Assembly: GCA_910583745.1 (NCBI GenBank)
Contig: CAJTZC010000011.1
Coordinates: forward strand, 35,983 to 55,706
Direction: 5' to 3'
DNA: 19,724 nt
DNA from: an uncultured Bacilli bacterium
GTDB taxonomy: Bacteria > Bacillota_I > Bacilli_A > RF39 > UBA660
Below are positions 15,215 to 19,724 of the stretch, one piece after another. The notes under the pieces were generated by a model. That model ran no database searches. It had not been told where the DNA came from and saw only the letters and a program-made list of their open reading frames with translations. A program made the translations under genes and the position numbers. Positions within the stretch are counted from its first letter, which is position 1. Each line of letters opens with the position of its first letter.

Positions 15215-16081
15215 ATGTTGACATTAAAAGATATAAGTTTACATGTATTTATCGAAGAAAATCAAAAAACAACTGGTCTAGGACATGATGCGGCTATGTT
15301 GCTTTTACAAAATGGAATTACAGATTGCGAAGAGTTGGCTCGCCATATGCAGTCTAATGATTCTCAATATCAGAATCCGATATTTTTTCGCATCATTCAA
15401 TGGGCAAACTATAATTTAGAAAGGATAAATAAGTCGAAAAAAAAACCGATGATTTTTACTTTCGATTCTTATGCGGAATTTCCGGAATTAAAAGATAAGT
15501 TCATTTCAAACGATTTGGAAGTATCCTGTGATGTCTTGCCTAACTTTACACCAATAGAAACTAGAGAAACAATGTTGAAAAATATACTCCGAGGAATCAG
15601 CATAAAAAGAGCCAAGGAACATCTTGGGTATATCGCACCTGATTTGAGAAATTCTTTTGCCAATGTCCTTCCCGGTCTATATGAAAAATTTCTTCCTAAA
15701 ATAGTTAATGGTATAAGATTGTACGATGAACAAGTCATAAGAACTGTAAAATCCAATCCGCGTGCTTTATATGGCGATGTTCCCGTCTTTTATACAGAGA
15801 CCCGCGAGAAACAGCTGATTGTCGATGCGATGATTGAAGATATTGTGCTATATATTTGTTCTTTAGACGGAGATTTGCTTTGGGGAAAATTCTCAGACGT
15901 ACAGAAAAAAAAGTTAAAAACTAGTCTTTTAAGAGATACGGATTTGCGAAGAGAAACGCTCGAGAATTTTATACAATATATTGCAAACTATGTCACTCTA
16001 CAGGAATTAGAAGAGGGCATTTTAGAAAACGGAACATTAAAAAGGTTTGTCATGCAACCCGTAAAGAAAAATGGTGAATGA
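15215..16081 (+). CDS. Unknown 288-residue protein, paralog A
   Basis: This protein is not recognised. Its N-terminus, LKDISLHVFIEENQK then AAMLLLQNGITDCEEL, faintly recalls the helix-hairpin-helix start of the RNA polymerase alpha C-terminal domain, a weak similarity I would not rely on. The middle has SCDVLPNFTP and a helical segment; the end has the strongly conserved NYVTLQELEEGILENGTLKR. There is no signal peptide or membrane segment. It is roughly half identical, over its whole length, to the gene at 16552-17418, also 288 residues. AAGGAG (15201-15206) precedes the ATG by 8 bp. It overlaps the next gene by 11 bp. Confidence 0.75.
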   Translation: MLTLKDISLHVFIEENQKTTGLGHDAAMLLLQNGITDCEELARHMQSNDSQYQNPIFFRIIQWANYNLERINKSKKKPMIFTFDSYAEFPELKDKFISNDLEVSCDVLPNFTPIETRETMLKNILRGISIKRAKEHLGYIAPDLRNSFANVLPGLYEKFLPKIVNGIRLYDEQVIRTVKSNPRALYGDVPVFYTETREKQLIVDAMIEDIVLYICSLDGDLLWGKFSDVQKKKLKTSLLRDTDLRRETLENFIQYIANYVTLQELEEGILENGTLKRFVMQPVKKNGE

Positions 16082-16508
16082 TAGGATGGATTTAAAAAAA
16101 TGGAGGGAATACTCTGCAGAAGAGAAACATGTTCTTTTGCAGCATTGGTTTCTCTATTATGGAAGGTTGTTTTATACTGAGGCAGAGTATGTAGAATTTG
16201 AAAGGCTCATCGAAATGGACTCTGATTTAATGTTCGATGTCGCATGTTCGGCATTTATGGTTGGATGTGGAGCACAAGCTTTTATCGTTGCTATGAGAAC
16301 AAATGGTTTAGCTTATTTTCTAAATTCAGTTTTGACACAGCGAAGTCGTCCAGAATATCCAAACTGGTTTGAAAGAGCGAGTTCCAATTTGTTATGCGCT
16401 CTCGTAAGAACTTATAATGCTCCTCAATGTGCAGAGAGAGTATTTGTCGATAGCGATTTAGAAAGACAGACGCAAAAAATCATAGCATTGCATATGGGGA
16501 GATTTTAA
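16071..16508 (+). CDS. Unknown 145-residue protein between the two paralogs
   Basis: A small, mostly helical protein that I do not recognise. It is rich in aromatic residues at the front (LLQHWFLYYGRLFYTEAEYV) and has a central MFDVACSAFMVGCGAQAF segment with alternating small residues, but no clear membrane segment. It overlaps paralog A by 11 bp and so is probably translated by coupling. The alternative ATG at 16086 (MDLKKWREYS) is also possible; neither has a strong ribosome binding site. Its position between two paralogs suggests a shared complex or pathway, which is inference. Confidence 0.7.
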   Translation: MVNDRMDLKKWREYSAEEKHVLLQHWFLYYGRLFYTEAEYVEFERLIEMDSDLMFDVACSAFMVGCGAQAFIVAMRTNGLAYFLNSVLTQRSRPEYPNWFERASSNLLCALVRTYNAPQCAERVFVDSDLERQTQKIIALHMGRF

Positions 16509-16551
16509 ACAATGAGAAAAAGAATTATAAAGTAAAAAAGGAGAAATTGAT

Positions 16552-17418
16552 ATGCTGACATTAAAAGATATAAGTTTAAAATCGTTTATAGATGAAGGTT
16601 TAAAATCTATAAGAGGCTTGGAATATGAGAATGCTATGCTACTTTTGAAGAATGGAATTACTAATTGTGAAGAGTTAGAAAAGTGTATTCAGTCTGGAGA
16701 TGCTCGGTTCCAAATACCGATTTTTTCTAGAATTATTCATGTCGCGAAGGTGAATTTGAGTAAAAAGAGGAACTCTAAAAGCGAACCGATGACTTGGCAC
16801 TTCGATTCTTATAATAAATTCCCAGATTTAAAAGAGAGATTAATCGAAGAGGATGCGAGCGTTTCGTGCGATGTTCTGCCTGTTTTTTCAGCTGCAGATG
16901 TGAGAATCACAGAATTGAAGACTAAGCTTCACGATGTGAGTATCAAAACGGCACGGGAGCAGTTAGGATATATTACACCAGAGTTGAAAAATTTATTTTC
17001 AACACAATTTTTAAATCTTACGAATAAAAGGTTGATAGAAATCGCCACGGGGATAAGTTTTTATGAAGAGCAAGTTATGAGAAGCGTAGAGTCTGACCCT
17101 AATATTTTAGATTGTGAAGGACCTATTTTTTATAGAGACATGCACGAAAAGCAGTTAATGATTGAAGCTATAATCGAGGATATTATTTTATATTTACCTT
17201 CTTTAGGTGAAGATTTTATCTGGGGTAAATTTTCCGATTTTCTTAGCACTCGACTGCTCAAAAGTCTTTCTAGAACTTCGGACTTGCGGTGCCAGCGAAT
17301 CGATAATTTTATTAGTTATTTGGCTAATTATGTCACTCTTCAAGAGTTAGAAGAGGGCATTATAGAGAATGGGACGTTGAAGAGATTCGTAGTTCAACCT
17401 AAGGTGCCGAGGATATAA
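16552..17418 (+). CDS. Unknown 288-residue protein, paralog B
   Basis: A diverged duplicate of the gene at 15215-16081 with the same length. The shared blocks are MLTLKDISL, AMLLLxNGITxCEEL, FDSY, SCDVLP and the C-terminal NYVTLQELEEGI then ENGTLKRFV. The middle (about residues 145-180) has diverged most. The ribosome binding site and leader are duplicated too: TATAAAGTAAAAAAGGAG here against TATAAAATAAAAGGAG in front of paralog A. It is the last gene of the operon and is followed by a terminator at 17481-17503. Function is unknown. Confidence 0.75.
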   Translation: MLTLKDISLKSFIDEGLKSIRGLEYENAMLLLKNGITNCEELEKCIQSGDARFQIPIFSRIIHVAKVNLSKKRNSKSEPMTWHFDSYNKFPDLKERLIEEDASVSCDVLPVFSAADVRITELKTKLHDVSIKTAREQLGYITPELKNLFSTQFLNLTNKRLIEIATGISFYEEQVMRSVESDPNILDCEGPIFYRDMHEKQLMIEAIIEDIILYLPSLGEDFIWGKFSDFLSTRLLKSLSRTSDLRCQRIDNFISYLANYVTLQELEEGIIENGTLKRFVVQPKVPRI

Positions 17419-17480
17419 ATTTTATCTTTTTTCAATCATAAAAACCTGTATTATCAGGTCGATGTCAAATCAAATGATTT

Positions 17481-17503
17481 CACGAATTCGGTTCGTGTTT
17501 TTT
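17481..17503 (+). terminator. Terminator of the unknown operon
   Basis: CACGAA (17481-17486) pairs with TTCGTG (17492-17497) around a TTCGG loop, followed by six T. A smaller ACCTG/CAGGT hairpin without a T tract lies just upstream, near 17446-17461. Confidence 0.85.
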
Positions 17504-17511
17504 CTTGCTTT

Positions 17512-17579
17512 TAATCTGATATAGTTATATACTTGTAACATAGACAATACTCACAAAATAAGTATAAAACTTCAGATTA
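17512..17579. repeat. Nested inverted repeats upstream of the exported protein
   Basis: The outer arms TAATCTGA (17512-17519) and TCAGATTA (17572-17579) enclose the inner arms TATACTT (17528-17534) and AAGTATA (17560-17566). They lie 70 bp before the ATG at 17650. A weak promoter (TCGACA 17592-17597, 16 bp, TATGGT 17614-17619) sits between. The structure may be an operator or part of a leader; the DNA is AT-rich, so chance pairing is possible. Confidence 0.4.
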
Positions 17580-17649
17580 CAATATTACAAATCGACAAGA
17601 TTTTCAAAATGCTTATGGTAGACTGAGTAGAAAGAAAGGAACTTAACTT

Positions 17650-19239
17650 ATGGAAGAAAAGAGAAGCAGAAAGAATGTAATCTCATTGATAGTGCTTTGT
17701 GTGTCGATAGTCGCCTTGACGACATCTTTGACCTATGCTTACTTCGTATCGCAAGTGGGAACGAATGAGCAAGAAAAGGTTACGATAAGAAGTGGAACTC
17801 TAGCTTTATCGTTTAGAGATAACGATGAAACGGTAGAAAATACCGAGAGAACATGGAACTTTGGAGACAGTATCGAAAAGGAATTGGTCATCGAGAACAC
17901 GGGAACGAGAGATGGATATGCAAAGATAAGCTGGGATAACCTAATTAATACATACTTGGCAGAATCGTTGACTTATACATTGGAAGAGAAGAGTGATGAC
18001 GCAGGAGCAGTATGGAAGCAAGTAGAGACAGTAAGTGCAAATGTGCCGAGAAGTGAGAGTGCGTCTACACAACTTTTAGTAGACCACTTACTCATACCAG
18101 CAGGACACACGTATACCTATAGAGTAAGAATCACATTCGAAGATTTAACGGATATAGACCAAACGGCAGATATAAATGCTAAATTTATAACAAAATTTAC
18201 ATTAGATGAAAGTACCAAAAAATGGACTGCAGAAGATGCGCTTGCAAGTTTAAATATAAAGAAGAATACTAATAACCCAACGAATTTTGCAAATCCAGCT
18301 ACAACGGATGAGACAGAGAATGGACTATTCAGTCTAGAAGACGACTACGGGACAAGTTACTACTATAGAGGAACGGCACCAAATAACTACATCAAATTTG
18401 GAAAGAACACAAGTGGCCAAGATATGTGGTGGAGAATCATAAGGTTCAACGGAGATGGAACAGTGAGAATGCAATATGACGGAGCAGGGACAAGTGGAAC
18501 GAACAGCTATACGAGAGGATTTGCACTGACAGGTCAAGTATGGAATGGAACATACAACGATGCAAAATATGTAGGGTGGATGTTTGGAGGAACCAATGGA
18601 AGTGCAAGTACGAGCAAAGAACAAGCGCAAAGAAATGAAACAGATTCACCGATAAAGACAAAAGTAGATGAATGGTATAAAACAAATATAGTAGACACAG
18701 GATATGGAAATTATGTAGCAGACAGTATATTCTGCAATGATAGAAGTACCCCAGGAAAGAGTGCTACGGGATGGAGTAGTGATACAGGGTTAGGATATGG
18801 AAATAACGTAACAGCATACGGAGCAACGGCAAGAGTAGGAGGGCCATGGCAGACAACAGTAACACAACCGCGTTTCACGTGTCCACAGGAAAACGATAAA
18901 TTCACAGTGGAAGCAGAAAATGGAGGAAACGGGAAATCGACGTATCCAGTAGGGTTAATCACAGCAGATGAAATCGTAGCCGCGGGAAGCGGGAAGTACG
19001 GAACAGCAAATAATAGTTATTACTTAAATAAAGGAAGTTGGTACTGGTCGTTCTCGCCTGGTTACATGAATTCTTACGGCGTTGCTTATGTGTTCGGTGT
19101 CAATAGCAGCGGCTATTTGAACAACAGCGGTGTCAGTTACAGCGGTGCGTTCGCTCCAGTAATCAATCTGAAGGCAGAATACCTCGATAAACTCAAAGGT
19201 AATGGTACTGTCGATAATCCTTATTTTCTGCAAGTTTAG
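17650..19239 (+). CDS. Exported surface protein with TasA/SipW-type N-terminus and variable lectin-like C-terminus
   Basis: The 529-residue protein starts with a charged stretch and a hydrophobic segment (residues about 10-31) ending in TSLTYAYF, the pattern of TasA/camelysin-type proteins cut by the SipW signal peptidase. Residues about 40-190 form a beta-sandwich-like domain as in that group (RSGTLALSF, ELVIENTGTRDGYAKISW). From about 210 a long C-terminal domain begins (WWRIIRFNGDGTVRMQYDG), ending with YWSFSPGYMNSYGVAYVFG and APVINLKAEYL. This resembles the lectin-like or formylglycine-enzyme-like folds with hypervariable ends. There is no LPXTG anchor. Codon use changes sharply at about residue 466. 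AAAGGA lies 9 bp before the ATG. A surface adhesin or matrix role is inference. Confidence 0.82.
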   Translation: MEEKRSRKNVISLIVLCVSIVALTTSLTYAYFVSQVGTNEQEKVTIRSGTLALSFRDNDETVENTERTWNFGDSIEKELVIENTGTRDGYAKISWDNLINTYLAESLTYTLEEKSDDAGAVWKQVETVSANVPRSESASTQLLVDHLLIPAGHTYTYRVRITFEDLTDIDQTADINAKFITKFTLDESTKKWTAEDALASLNIKKNTNNPTNFANPATTDETENGLFSLEDDYGTSYYYRGTAPNNYIKFGKNTSGQDMWWRIIRFNGDGTVRMQYDGAGTSGTNSYTRGFALTGQVWNGTYNDAKYVGWMFGGTNGSASTSKEQAQRNETDSPIKTKVDEWYKTNIVDTGYGNYVADSIFCNDRSTPGKSATGWSSDTGLGYGNNVTAYGATARVGGPWQTTVTQPRFTCPQENDKFTVEAENGGNGKSTYPVGLITADEIVAAGSGKYGTANNSYYLNKGSWYWSFSPGYMNSYGVAYVFGVNSSGYLNNSGVSYSGAFAPVINLKAEYLDKLKGNGTVDNPYFLQV

Positions 19240-19240
19240 A

Positions 19241-19269
19241 TTGAAAAAAACAAAAATGTAATATATAAT
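19241..19269 (+). promoter_or_regulatory. Promoter for a short plus-strand RNA
   Basis: TTGAAA (19241-19246), 17 bp, TATAAT (19264-19269). It begins one base after the stop codon of the exported protein gene, and no coding region follows on the plus strand before the terminator at 19362. Confidence 0.65.
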
Positions 19270-19275
19270 CATAAG

Positions 19276-19362
19276 TAAGAGAACACGAGTTATTCTAGTC
19301 GTGTTTCTCCAATGTTTGGATAACACGGCTAAGAACATTAAGGACTTAGTCGTGTTGTTTTT
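19276..19362 (+). ncRNA. Candidate small RNA, possible antitoxin RNA
   Basis: A transcript from the promoter at 19241-19269 would start near 19276 and end at the terminator near 19362, about 87 bases. It would contain two hairpins: AACACGA/TCGTGTT (19282-19288 with 19299-19305) and the terminator stem. Both right arms share TAGTCGTGTT, so alternative pairing is possible. It converges on the minus-strand peptide gene at 19365-19445, the arrangement of TxpA/RatA-like type I toxin-antitoxin pairs. Overlap would be with the 3' end of the toxin mRNA. No expression evidence is available from sequence alone. Confidence 0.45.
19322..19362 (+). terminator. Strong terminator after the exported protein and small RNA
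   Basis: AACACGGCTAAG (19322-19333) pairs with CTTAGTCGTGTT (19345-19356), 12 bp including one G-T pair, around an 11-base loop, and is followed by GTTTTTG. Confidence 0.85.
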
Positions 19363-19364
19363 GC

Positions 19365-19445
19365 TCAGATAGTCACTAAGACTATTATGATGGCAAGTGC
19401 TATAAGTACTTTGAGCAAACCATCAAAATTGATGTATAACAACAT
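19365..19445 (-). CDS. 26-residue hydrophobic peptide, candidate type I toxin
   Basis: The minus strand encodes a 26-residue peptide: MLLYINFDG, then a single hydrophobic helix LLKVLIALAIIIVLVTI. The ribosome binding site GGGAGGTGATTGC is 7 bp before the ATG and matches the 3' end of 16S rRNA over about nine bases, much stronger than for ordinary genes here. These are marks of type I toxins such as the TxpA, BsrG and Hol_Tox groups, whose peptides insert in the membrane. A minus-strand promoter (19547-19575), a long structured leader that partly covers the ribosome binding site, and a convergent small RNA complete the picture. Sequence identity to a known toxin cannot be judged here. Confidence 0.6.
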   Translation of the reverse strand: MLLYINFDGLLKVLIALAIIIVLVTI

Positions 19446-19456
19446 GCAATCACCTC

Positions 19457-19512
19457 CCAGCAAGGTTATTTTAAAAATTAAAACCAAATTCCCCTAATTG
19501 ATTTTTTGCTGG
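19457..19512 (-). promoter_or_regulatory. Leader hairpin partly covering the toxin ribosome binding site
   Basis: On the minus strand CCAGCAA (19512-19506) pairs with TTGCTGG (19463-19457), 42 bases apart. The last two G of the right arm are the first two bases of GGGAGGTG (19458-19451), so folding would reach into the ribosome binding site, as in type I toxin mRNAs held inactive until processed. Confidence 0.45.
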
Positions 19513-19546
19513 AGAAACAACCGACTAAACTCGCGTTCTAAATAGT

Positions 19547-19575
19547 AATAAATCATACTTTGAAATCGTTGTCAA
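19547..19575 (-). promoter_or_regulatory. Promoter of the candidate toxin gene
   Basis: On the minus strand TTGACA (19575-19570), 17 bp, TTTATT (19552-19547). The -35 is perfect and the -10 matches four of six. Transcription would start near 19540, giving a leader of about 95 bases. Confidence 0.55.
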
Positions 19576-19647
19576 ATGCCCTAACTAAAAGGAAAAAGTG
19601 CCAAAAAAAAAGATATGGAAAAAAGGATGTAAACTGAGAGATAAAGC

Positions 19648-19677
19648 TTGACAAGAACGGAGCTAATGAGTTAAAAT
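19648..19677 (+). promoter_or_regulatory. Promoter in front of the right-end repeat
   Basis: TTGACA (19648-19653), 18 bp, TAAAAT (19672-19677). It points to the right, into the tandem repeat at 19691-19724; the gene it serves lies outside the window. Confidence 0.6.
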
Positions 19678-19690
19678 TTAAGAGTAAAAG

Positions 19691-19724
19691 AGGTCCGGAT
19701 AAAACACAAGGTCCGGATAAAACA
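19691..19724. repeat. 18-bp tandem direct repeat at the right end
   Basis: AGGTCCGGATAAAACACA (19691-19708) is followed by an identical second copy cut off by the end of the window (19709-19724). There are no spacers. The copy number is unknown. Confidence 0.85.

Noticed and set aside
19240..19724. Template repeat or reverse transcriptase of a diversity-generating retroelement next to the variable tail
   Set aside because: No near-copy of 19050-19170 and no reverse transcriptase frame could be found in the window; if they exist they lie elsewhere.

Overview
The window looks like chromosomal DNA of a low-G+C, spore-forming member of the Bacillota, probably an uncultured Bacilli or Erysipelotrichia-type gut lineage. 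The grounds are AT-rich sequence, strong AAGGAG-type ribosome binding sites, near-consensus TTGACA/TATAAT promoters, TGA used as a stop and TGG for Trp (so not the Mycoplasma code), an intact late mother-cell sigma factor (SigK) and a YjcZ-like small spore protein. The lineage is an inference from gene content and I cannot name a genus.

Layout. 1-3990: a 33-bp tandem repeat and promoter in front of a DUF4143-type AAA ATPase, then the queuosine genes queA and tgt and a small membrane protein, ending at a strong terminator. 4000-6860: an AT-rich accessory stretch with a frameshifted XRE regulator joined to a lipoprotein or membrane-anchored domain, an intact lipoprotein, and about 1 kb of decayed coding sequence on the minus strand. 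6882-11632: sigK, a HerA-type ATPase, a large unknown protein with UVR-like repeats, and the convergent YjcZ-like gene with a SigK-like promoter. 11769-13910: a tyrS-miaA operon. 13919-17503: a four-gene operon of unknown function containing two tandem 288-residue paralogs, with a perfect 18-bp inverted repeat inside the first gene. 17512-19239: an exported protein with a TasA/SipW-type N-terminus and a C-terminal tail of clearly different codon use that resembles a hypervariable region. 19241-19724: a candidate type I toxin-antitoxin locus (hydrophobic 26-residue peptide on minus, a short hairpin RNA with its own promoter and terminator on plus), then another promoter and an 18-bp tandem repeat that runs off the end.

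How the genes work together. QueA and Tgt act on the wobble base of tRNAs that include tRNA-Tyr, TyrS charges tRNA-Tyr and MiaA modifies A37 of UNN-reading tRNAs including tRNA-Tyr, so much of the core content is tRNA biology. SigK probably drives the YjcZ-like gene. The most interesting unexplained content is the 13995-17418 operon, the mosaic tail of the exported protein, and the small toxin/RNA locus. No tRNA, rRNA, CRISPR array, transposase or reverse transcriptase gene was seen.
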